This document shows positions 52,936 through 62,398 of a stretch of DNA of 64,000 nt, in pieces. Positions within the stretch are counted from its first letter, which is position 1. Every line of letters starts with the position of its first letter. Under the pieces are notes generated by a model, which was not told the origin of the DNA, made no database searches, and saw nothing but the letters and a program-made list of their open reading frames with translations. The translations under genes and the position numbers were made by a program. This DNA is from Vigna angularis (lineage: Eukaryota; Streptophyta; Magnoliopsida; Fabales; Fabaceae). Location: positions 16,956,501 to 17,020,500 of the forward strand of contig NC_068979.1 of NCBI RefSeq assembly GCF_016808095.1, read 5' to 3'.

Positions 52936-55347
52936 ATGCAGGAAGCAATTCGGACTAGGAGCAAGAAAACAACAGAACCACTTTTTGAAGGGCTAGACGA
53001 GAGTAGAAGGAGGAGAAGAATCAGAACGTCCAGAGAACTTTTCCCTTCTCCAGAAACTCTCCTCCAAACATCACCACAAGGTTCTGTTCACAGCACAAGA
53101 AGCATGGAGAATAACAATGCTAGAAGAACTCTTGCAGATTACACCAATCTTGCTGGACCTCAACACTTTAACAGCATAGCTAGACCTAGAGTCAATGCAG
53201 CCAACATGGAGGTCAAGCCAGCATTAATTCAACTGGTGAAGAGTAATCAATTTAATGGGTTATCTCACGAAAGCCCATATGAGCACCTTACAACTTTCAA
53301 TGAGATCTGCAACACGGTCAAAATTAATGGGGTGCCAGACGAAGCTATCAAACTTAGCTTGTTTCCCTTCTCATTGGGGGGCAATGCTAAGCTTTGGTTA
53401 AACTCTTTTCCAGAAGAAAGTTTCACAGAGTGGGAAGCAGTGGTCACAAAATTTCTGAACAAGTACTTTCCACAGTCAAAGGTGACCAAAGGCAAGCAAG
53501 AAATTTCGTCATTCAAGCAGGGCATGGAGGAGTCACTTGGACATGCATGGGACAGGTATAAAAGCTTGTTACGCAAAACTCCCACGCATGGTTTCGAAGA
53601 TCAAGAAGTAGTCCTAACTTTCCTTGGAGGGCTTGGTTCACAAACCAAGATGATGCTGGATGCCTCAGCTGGAGGCAATATCAAATGGAAGACTCCAGAG
53701 GAAGCAACTGACATTATTGAAAATATGGCTACAAGTGACAATGAGCTACACAGTGAGAGAGGAGCCCCTACGCAACAAAGAGGGGTTCTGCAATTACAAA
53801 CCCATGATGCCTTGCTAGCTCAGAACAAAATTCTAACTCAACAGCTGGAGACTCTGACTAAAACCTTGGCTCAATTACCTAAAGAGTTGAAATCTGCTGC
53901 ACAGGTACAAACCCAGTTATGCGAATTATGTGGAGGTGACCATATCAATGGTCAATGTGCTTTGCCAGTGGAAGCCGTGGAGGATGTTAATTTCATGGCT
54001 AATCAGTTTCCATACCGCCAAGGGAATTACAATCAAGGGTGGAAACCACATCCAAGCATTGGCCAAGGACAAACTGGGCAAGCTAATCAATATAACAAGC
54101 AGCAGCAGCAACCAACCTTGTGGCAACAATTATCTGCGCTTAATGAAAGGCAAACAAGGTTGGAAGAAACTCTTAATCAATTTATACAGAAAACAGAATC
54201 TTCTCAAAAGAGCACTGAAGCTGCGATAAAGAATTGGGAGATTCAAATGGGTCAGATTATCAAGCGATTGGAAGAAAGACCCGACAGAAATTTTGGGGCT
54301 AATACTGAGGTTAACCCCAGAGAAGAGTGCAAGGTGGTAGAGAGTGTTGATGATGAGAAAGTTGAGTTAGATACAGAAGAAAGAAGAAAAATAGAGAGCA
54401 AAAGCACTTTTCCCTTCCATCAAGACTTCACAGAATTATTCAAAATGGTGGATAATGATGCACCTTGGGAACAGATTTTACAACAGATTACGGTTTACAC
54501 TAAATCTAATGAAGAAATCTCTACAAAGAAAAGACGTAGAGATGATGAGGCAAAGGAGTGTATAACTGTTAAGCAAGAGTCATTCCCTCCTAAAGCACCA
54601 GATCCAGGTAGTTTTTCTATCCCTTGCACTATAGGGAAGAAACAGGTGAAGAAAGCTCTCCTTGATTTAGGTTCAAGTGTTAACTTGATACCTTATTCTT
54701 TACTGGAGCAAATTGGCAATGTTAAAGTGAAACCTGTAAAGGTTAATCTAGTAATGGCCGATGGATCTTCAAAGGAGCCATGTGGGATTGCTGAGGATAT
54801 TATAGTTTGTGCTGGCAAACTTCAGTTTTTAGCAGACTTTGTGGTGATGAAGATGGAGACCGAGAAGATACCTATCATACTTGGAAGACCGTTTATGAAA
54901 ACGGCCAGGGCCATCATTGATGTACATGAAGGTATAGTGGTGCTCCAAGACAGAGAGGAGAGAGTGGTGGTGGATGTCTTCAAAGATGAAACACAAGCAA
55001 AGGAGGAAGAGGCTAGTTATAAAGCTGCATTTCGAGATGCACCCATGACTAGAAGTCAAGATGAAAATCTTGAGGTTTCAGGTAACCATTGTTTGTTGTT
55101 TCAGGTACCCAAGGATGAAGAAGAAACTGGAAAAGGAGAAGAGATTCATAGGGACTGGAAGAAAAGAGAACCCCAACTTGGCACACCTGTGAGACTCAAG
55201 AACAAGTTGTGGGTTGTGAAGGGTTTCAAAGAAAAGGAGATGATAGAGATAGAGTCTCCATATTCTAGAAGAACCAAAACAGTCCAAAGGAAGCAGTTGA
55301 GAAGTTGGTGGAAAGACTACATCAACTATACAGAAGATGGAACGTGA
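52936..55347 (+). CDS. E2 gag-protease polyprotein
   Basis: 803 residues from the ATG at 52936. The basic N-terminus (SRRRRRIRTSREL) is shared with E4. The Ty3/gypsy capsid domain spans about residues 100-270, with LSLFPFSLGGNAKLWLNSFP and KGKQEISSFKQGMEESLGHA. A zinc-knuckle variant has C329, C332, H336 and C341 (CX2CX3HX4C). A Q-rich part and coiled coil follow, then aspartic protease with DLGSS at 577-581 and ILGRPF at 648-653. The ~130-residue tail after protease (LGTPVRLKNKLWVVKGF…) is unfamiliar and ends where the conserved structured block begins. No stops or shifts, so it could still make particles; reverse transcriptase and integrase must come from elsewhere. Confidence 0.9.
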   Translation: MQEAIRTRSKKTTEPLFEGLDESRRRRRIRTSRELFPSPETLLQTSPQGSVHSTRSMENNNARRTLADYTNLAGPQHFNSIARPRVNAANMEVKPALIQLVKSNQFNGLSHESPYEHLTTFNEICNTVKINGVPDEAIKLSLFPFSLGGNAKLWLNSFPEESFTEWEAVVTKFLNKYFPQSKVTKGKQEISSFKQGMEESLGHAWDRYKSLLRKTPTHGFEDQEVVLTFLGGLGSQTKMMLDASAGGNIKWKTPEEATDIIENMATSDNELHSERGAPTQQRGVLQLQTHDALLAQNKILTQQLETLTKTLAQLPKELKSAAQVQTQLCELCGGDHINGQCALPVEAVEDVNFMANQFPYRQGNYNQGWKPHPSIGQGQTGQANQYNKQQQQPTLWQQLSALNERQTRLEETLNQFIQKTESSQKSTEAAIKNWEIQMGQIIKRLEERPDRNFGANTEVNPREECKVVESVDDEKVELDTEERRKIESKSTFPFHQDFTELFKMVDNDAPWEQILQQITVYTKSNEEISTKKRRRDDEAKECITVKQESFPPKAPDPGSFSIPCTIGKKQVKKALLDLGSSVNLIPYSLLEQIGNVKVKPVKVNLVMADGSSKEPCGIAEDIIVCAGKLQFLADFVVMKMETEKIPIILGRPFMKTARAIIDVHEGIVVLQDREERVVVDVFKDETQAKEEEASYKAAFRDAPMTRSQDENLEVSGNHCLLFQVPKDEEETGKGEEIHRDWKKREPQLGTPVRLKNKLWVVKGFKEKEMIEIESPYSRRTKTVQRKQLRSWWKDYINYTEDGT

Positions 55348-55355
55348 ACTTTATT

Positions 55356-55640
55356 GGGTCAAGCTAATGACGTTAAAAGAGCGCTTGCTGGGAGGCAACC
55401 CAGTGATTGACAAACTTTTAATTTTGATTTGGTTTAATTTGTGAACATTATTCTGTAAATATTTTGTGGAATTTAGCATCTACTGAAGGATGCTAGGTGG
55501 TTAAGTATCTACTGAAGGATACTAGGTTTGTAACACCTACTGATGGGTGCTGGTAAGTTTGAAACACCTACTGATGGGTGTTGGTGGATTTTGGGTCAGG
55601 CTCGTGACGTTAAACAAGCGCTACCTGGGAGGCAACCCAG
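55356..55640 (+). repeat. E2 structured block: hairpin array between duplicated blocks
   Basis: Blocks at 55356-55405 and 55593-55640. Stem-loops at 55474-55495 (TAGCATC/GATGCTA), 55504-55523 (AGTATC/GATACT), 55533-55549 (CACC/GGTG, end pair weak) and 55563-55582 (AACACC/GGTGTT). In E2 the first block lies just 3' of the gag-protease stop, so it is untranslated here although it is translated in A. Confidence 0.85.
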
Positions 55641-55782
55641 TTGATTGATTGTTTTTGTTTGTTTATTTTTAGTTAGGATTTGCATAAGCATTTTTAACAT
55701 TGAATTGCAGGGAATCTATGAGGGGTATGCTAGGAAGGCACGTAGGTCAAGAAAAGAAGGAGAAGGGCACATCACGAAAGTG

Positions 55783-55875
55783 CCGCTGAGCGGCAATTAC
55801 CGCTGAGCGGTACTATCGCAGAGGGGCTTAAGTTCCCCTTAGCGGGACCCGAGCCCATAAGGGTATTTTTATACC
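55783..55875 (+). promoter_or_regulatory. Putative internal promoter of E2
   Basis: CCGCTGAGCGG at 55783 and 55800 (exactly 17 bp apart, both perfect), then TTTTTATACC at about 55866-55875. Same layout as 6189-6281 in element A. Confidence 0.5.
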
Positions 55876-56086
55876 CCAAGCTGCGTTTTAGGGTTTATTT
55901 TCTGGCTTCTCTCTGCACAAACATTTCCACACACATTCTCTTAGGTTTTCCACATCTTTTCACTCTTCCCTATTTAGAAAATCTCTCTTTCACTCACTTT
56001 TTCATTAGTGTGCCATCAAAGTTTGGGGTTGGAAGAGAGCATTCTAGTTTGGAAGCATTCTCATATCATCTAGCATCTCCACCCAA

Positions 56087-56495
56087 GTAAGTAAAATGCA
56101 TTTGGTTCATTCTAGGGTTCTTGAATTTGAATGTGATTGTCAAAGCATGAATATTTAGGGGTTTTGATTTCTATGCATGATTTGATGATATATTTGATGT
56201 TTGAACCGATTAAACTGCATGATTATGAACTGGAAATATGAAAATTGCATTTGGGTGGAGTTAGGAAAGCTTTAAAACAAGATTTTCGAAAATCTGCAGA
56301 GTCACCGCTGAGCGGCAATTACCGCTGAGCGGCACTCTGCCAGATTTGATTTTTTCTGGTTTGTTGCGTGGCGCTGGTGGCGCTGAGGGGAAATTCTGGC
56401 CCTCAGCGGTGGTTTAGCTTCGAAAGGAGTTGTGTTCTGTGTTTACTAATGATTAACATCATGTTCTGTGGTTTTGGTTTGTGTTTTGAATGCAG
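56087..56495 (+). other. Putative 5'UTR intron of the accessory ORF (E2)
   Basis: Donor GTAAGT at 56087, branch-like TACTAAT near 56444, acceptor TTTTGAATGCAG ending at 56495. A dyad pair lies inside (56305 and 56322, 17 bp apart). Confidence 0.6.
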
Positions 56496-56497
56496 GA

Positions 56498-57724
56498 ATG
56501 GCATCCTCTTCAGGAAAGAGATTGAAAACCATGGCAACCAAGAGAAAGGAAAAGGAACCAGAGCAGCCCCATAATGGCAGGTTCCTCTCTAGGAAACATG
56601 AGAAGCACTTTAGGGTGGTTCAGGACAGAAGACTTCTAATGGAGAGAAAGGTTGGAATGATACCTAACTTAGCTCCTCAATTTGGAGAGCAAGTGTTAGG
56701 GAATGATTGGGGAAAGCTAGCCACTTATCCAGCACCTGCCAACATAGCTGTGGTCAAGGAATTCTACACCAATGCAAAGAAGATTGGTGGTCATCCAGCT
56801 GAGCATTATTTGGGATATGTCAGAGGCCATGCTATCAGGTTTGATCCTGATTCTATCAACAACTTCCTGGATACTGTGTGGGCTGGTGAGCAATGTCAGT
56901 TTGCTCTTAGCATGGAGGAAGGTGCTGACTTTGAGGATGTTAAGAGAGTACTGTGTATACCTGGAGGACACTTCCAAAGGAATAGATCTGGCGCGGTGGT
57001 TAACATTAGGAGGACAGATTTGAATCCTCTTGCAAAGTATTGGATGGCATTTTCTCATGCCAACATCCAGCCATGTTCACATGTGTCAGATATTACTCTC
57101 AGCAGGGCACTATTCATCTACTGTGCTATCAGAAATTTGAATGTTAATATTGGGCAGGTGATAGCTGATGAGATCAGTATGTGTGCTAACACCTCAAACA
57201 ACAAAGCACCACTGGGACATCCTTCTTTGATCACTCACCTTTGCAAGCAAGCTGGAGTGGACACTTCTGTTCCACCATTTGAGAGGCCACGAAAAGCTAT
57301 AGATGAGGCCTATTACAGACAGTACTGTGGAGGTAAGGAGGCAGCTCAACCAGTTCCACCACGCCAGGCTCGTAGAGGGCCAGCACAGAGCCGGACGTCT
57401 GTGGATACACATGAAGCAGAACCATTCCAGATGAGGGACATGTATATGTCTCTTATAGGTGCTCAGTTGCACTCCATTCATAGAGGGCAGGTGGCCACTG
57501 CTGAGATGATAGTGGGGATGTATGATAATCCTCCAGCACACAGGTGGACTATGGATGAATTCCATAATGTGGTTGCTTGGCCAGAAGAACCATTGCATGG
57601 AGAAGCTGAAGCAGCTGAAGCTTCAGCAAGAGATATGGAAGAAGATGAAGCTGAGGAGGAGGATGCATTTGATGAAGATGAAGATGAGGAGGAAGAGGAA
57701 GATATAGAGGACAGCTCAGACTGA
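56498..57724 (+). CDS. Accessory ORF: putative plant transposon protein domain (PF20167-like), E2
   Basis: 408 residues, same length and architecture as 6902-8128: basic N-terminus, central domain with NIAVVKEFYTNAK, YVRGHAIRF and HPSLITHLCKQAGV, and an Asp/Glu-rich tail. About nine residues differ from the A copy, against about two dozen silent differences. The start chosen is the ATG 2 bases after the predicted acceptor. Unlike gag, this ORF is intact in both recently inserted elements, which argues that it matters to the family or to its helper. Biochemical function unknown. Confidence 0.82.
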   Translation: MASSSGKRLKTMATKRKEKEPEQPHNGRFLSRKHEKHFRVVQDRRLLMERKVGMIPNLAPQFGEQVLGNDWGKLATYPAPANIAVVKEFYTNAKKIGGHPAEHYLGYVRGHAIRFDPDSINNFLDTVWAGEQCQFALSMEEGADFEDVKRVLCIPGGHFQRNRSGAVVNIRRTDLNPLAKYWMAFSHANIQPCSHVSDITLSRALFIYCAIRNLNVNIGQVIADEISMCANTSNNKAPLGHPSLITHLCKQAGVDTSVPPFERPRKAIDEAYYRQYCGGKEAAQPVPPRQARRGPAQSRTSVDTHEAEPFQMRDMYMSLIGAQLHSIHRGQVATAEMIVGMYDNPPAHRWTMDEFHNVVAWPEEPLHGEAEAAEASARDMEEDEAEEEDAFDEDEDEEEEEDIEDSSD

Positions 57725-58994
57725 TGAGGAGCTGAGATAGCATTTACTGATGAATGCTATCATATGATTATGCTTTTGCGGTTTAAGTTTTCTGAACTTA
57801 TTTGTTTTCGGTTGTAGATTAGGGTTTGATGTACTCTCTTGAAAACCTGGTTTGTGTGATGGTTTGCTATTAACTGTGATTGTTTGATAAGTAATGCTTG
57901 ATGATGCTTATTGATTGATTGATGTTGAGATGATGTGCACATTAAATGCTTATACAGGTGATTCACAAGCTTTGTGAACAAATGCACTATATCATGATTG
58001 TGATTGTGAAATTAAGCAGGATGTGTATGTCAAATGTGAATGAGCTTATATGTGAGGTTTTGAGCTCCAGAGTTGTTATTGTTGAATGCTATTACTTTGA
58101 AAGCATGAATGATTTTGCCCAGGTTTTCTATGATTGAATCAATTGCTTGTTTTGCATCAGATGATCAAGGCCGTGTTGTTGAAACCCTTTTTATTGGCCA
58201 AATACATAAAATTAGCCCACTAAAAGAGAACACTTTGTGTTCTATCCTTTGAACCCTTAGCCTTGAACATACACTTGAAACCTTTGATTGAAAAATCTTT
58301 ACCTTGAGTTAAGTAGAAGATCTTGTGTGGTATTGTTAAATGTTCAAGTTTGGGGTTATTGGGAAAACATAAAAAGCATTGAGCTAAGAGCTAAAAAGTA
58401 AGAATATGCAAAGAAAAAGAAAAGAAGAGAAAAAGAAGTAAAGCTCAATGCAATTGCAATTGTAAAAGGCAAGTTGGGAATGAATAAGATGATTGTGTTG
58501 TTATGATTCTCTTGACTCAAGGATTTTGTGATCCAGAAAAACCAATTTTCTTGTTAGCCCAGCCACATTATAAGCCAGTGAAAAGTCCTTTTGATGATGC
58601 ATGCTTGTGATTGTTTTGATTGTGGTAAAATGAAAGGCAAAGTTGATTCATGTGACATTGTGATAGTGGAGTGAATGAGCGAAACACTATACCTCTTATA
58701 CACTTGTGTGTGAGTGAAACACTTTACCTGGTGAGGAAATATTCCATGAGCACATGAACATCCATGCTTAATTGATTGATCATTCATGAAAAATAGCATT
58801 TGTTGGAATTTAAATGATTTTGTGAACACTAAAGCATGTGCACATCTTGATTGAATCTTGGTCATAAGTTTGAGTGAAGTTGTTACTTATCTTGAGAAAA
58901 GGATTTTGAATGAGTTAACCATCATATGAATTGGTTGGAGATGGAGTTACATTTTGTTTGCTTGAGGACAAGCAAAGTTCTAAGTTTGGGGTTG
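57725..58994 (+). other. E2 3' internal non-coding region and polypurine tract
   Basis: Matches 8129-9398. It holds an A/G-rich tract (about 58408-58440), a second polypurine motif (58346-58357) and the terminal tract (58982-58994) abutting the LTR. No gene seen. Confidence 0.7.
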
Positions 58995-60311
58995 TGATAA
59001 CAGTTGAAAAACTGTTATTTTCATGCTTAAAATTGATACTAAAAGCAACCTTTAGACTTAGAAACTAGCTTGAAATCAATGCTTTTATCTTTATTTTCAG
59101 AAATAAGAGAGCTGGACAGGTTTATGCTTGATTTGAGTGTTTTTGTGCAGGTTTTAAGGTGAATTTAGTGAAAAGAGTGAAGAAGGAGAGAAGTGACATT
59201 AGAAAAGACAAGAAAGAGTGCAAAACGAGAAGTCGAAGGCACCGCTCAGCGGTAATTTACCGCTGAGCGGCACTCAGGAGATTGCGGGAGTCACGCTGAG
59301 GGGCAAACTGGCCGCTGAGGGGAAGAAAAGGCACGCGCAGTCACCGCTGAGCGGTATTTACCGCTGAGCGGCACTTTTTGGGCTTGGGCTTTTGTAATCT
59401 TTTGTAACTCTAGATTAGTATATAAGGGCTTGCACGTCCTAGGGTTTAGTATCTTTGGCAGAAACGAGGCAAACACTCTCTCTTCCACCCCTTTGAAGGA
59501 GGATCTTGGATGCTCAGGCTACCTCTTCACCTTTCTAGGGTTTTATCTTTCATTCTTTCATTATTGTTCATCTAGGTTCACCATGAAGATGGTGAACTAA
59601 ACCTTGTATGTTTGTTGGGGAATCAATGTAATCTCTTGAAGCTCTCATATATGGAATTTATGCTTGCATCTTAATCTAAGACTTATGCTTTCTTTCATCA
59701 TTAGTTAGGGTTTTTCCTCTTTGCTCAATGCTTGCATTGTTTAACTCATTCTATTGCATGATTATTGGTTTTGTCGATACGGACACGTACGGGGAAGTCT
59801 AGATCCGGGGAATTTCTCCCAATATTATACTGACAATATTATATTGGTTGTCGTTAAGCTCCTGCACTCATGAACTAATCATTAGGAATGCTAGGAATTG
59901 TATGAACTATTTGATTAGGGAGAAGCCATCTAGAATGGTACTTTAGAGAGTGGCATTAACAATGATGATTTGAATGTTGAATTCCTAAAATGTATGAGAG
60001 TGGATGAGATGAAATTGACCCCCAACAACATATTCATTCATATAATCCATTGAAAGTGTTTATCTTTTGTCTTTGCCATTGATCAATTCATGCATACATG
60101 TTTATTTTTCGTCTTGCATATTAAAATCTAAATATTTCGTTTGTAAGTCTTAGCTAATCAACAAATCACATAACTAAACTAGGCCGTGAGTCCTTTGGGA
60201 AGAACGATACTTGGTCTTACCAAGTTTATTACTTGAACGATTCGGTCATACTTGCCGATTGTGAAACAAGTTTGTGACATCATATTTTGGTGCTTACAAA
60301 TTTGTCCATCA
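58995..60311 (+). repeat. E2 3' LTR
   Basis: 1,317 bp, near identical to 51185-52501, followed by GCGGT. Dyad array 59242-59371, TATA 59419-59425. Confidence 0.95.
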
Positions 60312-60899
60312 GCGGTCTGACCATAAGGCTTCAGAGAGTAAGACATAGTATACAGGTGAGGCTTAAGGAAGCAGGCAGAGAGCGGTCTGACCATAAGGCT
60401 TCGTGAGTAAGCATAGTATAAATTGTAAGGTTTATGAAATTGAGGAAGATGATTTTGATAATGATGAATTAATGACATCGGGGTAATGATATTTGAGTAA
60501 TTATAGAAATAAATGATTAAACTATTCTTATTACAAGTTTAATGATTGATTTGATATGGTTGGCTTACCCTTATTTGTTTATGCTATGATCATATAACTC
60601 ATGTTATATATGATTAGATAATGTTGCAGATGTGGTTGAAAAAGCTTAGAGATGAGAGAGATGCGGGGAAAACCTTTCATGGATTTTTGTAAAAAGAATA
60701 AATTTGTATTGGGAAGATTATGTTGTGTAAAATTTAAAAGTTGAAATGTCAACGGTGAAGACTATATTGTTTAAAGTTTGTAAGTTTGGTATTGTACTTT
60801 GGAGTAATTGAAATAAAGTTTGATTGTTTATATGAGATATCGAATTAATTTAGTCTCTACTATCAGTAATACCCTTTAAAATATTTGGGTGTTACATTA

Positions 60900-60916
60900 T
60901 GGTATCAGAGCAATGG
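60900..60916 (+). other. Chromovirus primer binding site (initiator tRNA-Met)
   Basis: TGGTATCAGAGC followed by AATGG, 3 bases after the LTR end. The first 12 bases match the initiator tRNA-Met complement. Confidence 0.9.
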
Positions 60917-61069
60917 TTTTCGAAAGTATTTTGGGACTTTGGGGAGTGAAATTATTATTCCTAGTAAAACTGTTAATTGTTATGATGAAAACAACTATTG
61001 GAGGAAATTGATATCATATGCTAAATTGTATTGTTATCTTTTTGAAGAAATCATTTAAACTCGACAAAG

Positions 61070-62398
61070 ATGCAGCAACAACAAGTTGATCAAGTACCTC
61101 AAAATCATTCTAGCTTGAATGACTTCTTAAGGCATGATCCAACTAAATTTAATGGGGAGGCTACTCCGGATGAGGCTGACTCTTGGCTAAGGCAGAACGA
61201 GAAGATTTTTCGGGTAATAACTTGCTCAGAAGAACAAAAATTAACTTATGTATCATTTCTTTTGGTGGGGGAGGCTGAATATTGGTGGGAAAGTATGCAA
61301 CAGTTGATGACGGTTCGTGGTGAGGCTGTGAATTGGGAGAACTTTAAGATAAGGTTCTTGGAAAAATATTTTCCAAACAGTGCAAAATTTGCAAGGGAGG
61401 CGGAGTTCCTGACCTTACAACAAAGGAGGTTATCAGTACAAGAGTACGTAGTAAAATTTAATTATCTCTCGAGGTTTTATACTCAGAATATCACAGAAGA
61501 ATGGAGATGTCGAAAATTCGAGGGAGGAGTAAGGCATGAACTGAAGAAGGTACTTATGCCATTGGAAATACAAGAGTTTCCAGCATTGGTAGAGAAAGCC
61601 AGAATGATAGAATTATTGGAGTTTGATCCAAGTAGAGTTTCCAGACTTGCCAAGGGAGAATCTTCAATGAAATTCAACAGAAAACCTTATGAAAAACCAC
61701 AATTATCATATCGAGGAACAGTGAAGTGTTTTGAGTGTGGAGGGGCACATTTCAGACGTGACTGCCCTAAACTTATTGGGGAAAAAGTTGAAGGGAAGAG
61801 ATGTTTCATCTGCAATGATCCGGGACACTTTGCTAATGTTCGTCCAAAGAAAAAGAAGGTGGGAGAACCACAACAACAAGATTCTGCTGAAGTAAAGCCC
61901 CGGGCAACAGGGAGAGTATTCGCAATGTCTGCAGAAGAGGCTACTAAGCCAGGTACATTAATCTTACACACCTGTATGTTGTTAGGAGAATGCGTATATG
62001 TTTTGTTTGACTCTGGAGCCACACACTCCTTTATATCCCTAGCATGTTTAGAAAGACTCGGATTACCGATGCTTGATCTAGGGTGTGAATTAGTAGTTTC
62101 TACACCAGCATCGGGACCAGTTACGACCAGTTCAGTCTGTGTCGGATGCCCGATCCAAATTGCAGGACGCAAGTTCAAAGTGAACTTGATCTGCTTACCC
62201 CTTCAAAATATAGACATTATTTTGGGAATGGATTGGTTGACTGCCAATCACGTTCTTATTGACTGTGGGAAACAAAAGATAGAGTTTCTAAATTTGAACG
62301 ATTTAGAACTAAGCTCAACTCGAGTCGTTGCGAAGGATATCAAAGATGGAGCTACCTGCTTTGTGGTGTTAGCTCAGGAGAAAAGAGAGAATACTTAA
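61070..62398 (+). CDS. Chromovirus gag-protease
   Basis: 442 residues from the ATG at 61070. The capsid domain spans about residues 20-170 (DEADSWLRQNEKIFRV, EAEYWWESM, FLEKYFPNS). Of two zinc knuckles, the first (CFECGGAHFRRDC) is complete; the second (CFICNDPGHFANV) has Arg258 where the last Cys should be. Retroviral-type protease has DSGATH at 314-319 and IILGMDWL near 383-390. A TAA at 62396 ends the frame, but pol continues in the same frame straight after it. In Tekay elements gag and pol are normally one ORF, so this is probably a single disabling mutation. Confidence 0.9.
   Translation: MQQQQVDQVPQNHSSLNDFLRHDPTKFNGEATPDEADSWLRQNEKIFRVITCSEEQKLTYVSFLLVGEAEYWWESMQQLMTVRGEAVNWENFKIRFLEKYFPNSAKFAREAEFLTLQQRRLSVQEYVVKFNYLSRFYTQNITEEWRCRKFEGGVRHELKKVLMPLEIQEFPALVEKARMIELLEFDPSRVSRLAKGESSMKFNRKPYEKPQLSYRGTVKCFECGGAHFRRDCPKLIGEKVEGKRCFICNDPGHFANVRPKKKKVGEPQQQDSAEVKPRATGRVFAMSAEEATKPGTLILHTCMLLGECVYVLFDSGATHSFISLACLERLGLPMLDLGCELVVSTPASGPVTTSSVCVGCPIQIAGRKFKVNLICLPLQNIDIILGMDWLTANHVLIDCGKQKIEFLNLNDLELSSTRVVAKDIKDGATCFVVLAQEKRENT

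Larger units (their letters stand above)
51185..60311 (+). mobile_element. E2: complete non-autonomous Athila-like element with gag-protease (9,127 bp)
   Basis: LTRs 51185-52501 and 58995-60311 (1,317 bp each, one difference seen by eye near 51379/59189), primer site 52508-52525, polypurine tract 58982-58994 and duplication GCGGT. It has a full-length gag plus aspartic protease and the accessory ORF, but no reverse transcriptase or integrase. It is the most complete member of the family in the window and recently inserted. Confidence 0.95.
51101..60440. repeat. Tandem repeats split by E2
   Basis: Three ~66-bp units containing GCAGGCAG-AG-GG-CTGACCATAAGGCTT: the first near 51106, the second broken by E2 after AGAGCGGT (51177-51184, continuing 60317), the third from about 60370. 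Confidence 0.7.
48975..60896 (+). repeat. Chromovirus 5' LTR, split by E2
   Basis: Begins TGTAAGATCC and ends GGGTGTTACA (TGTAA/TTACA inverted ends). Without E2 and one copy of GCGGT it is about 2,790 bp, in the range of Tekay LTRs. It holds GAATAGTAAAA repeats (49023-49247), a TATA box, a five-unit tandem array (49640-50085) and a three-unit array with GCAGGCAGAGAGCGG into which E2 inserted. Confidence 0.82.
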
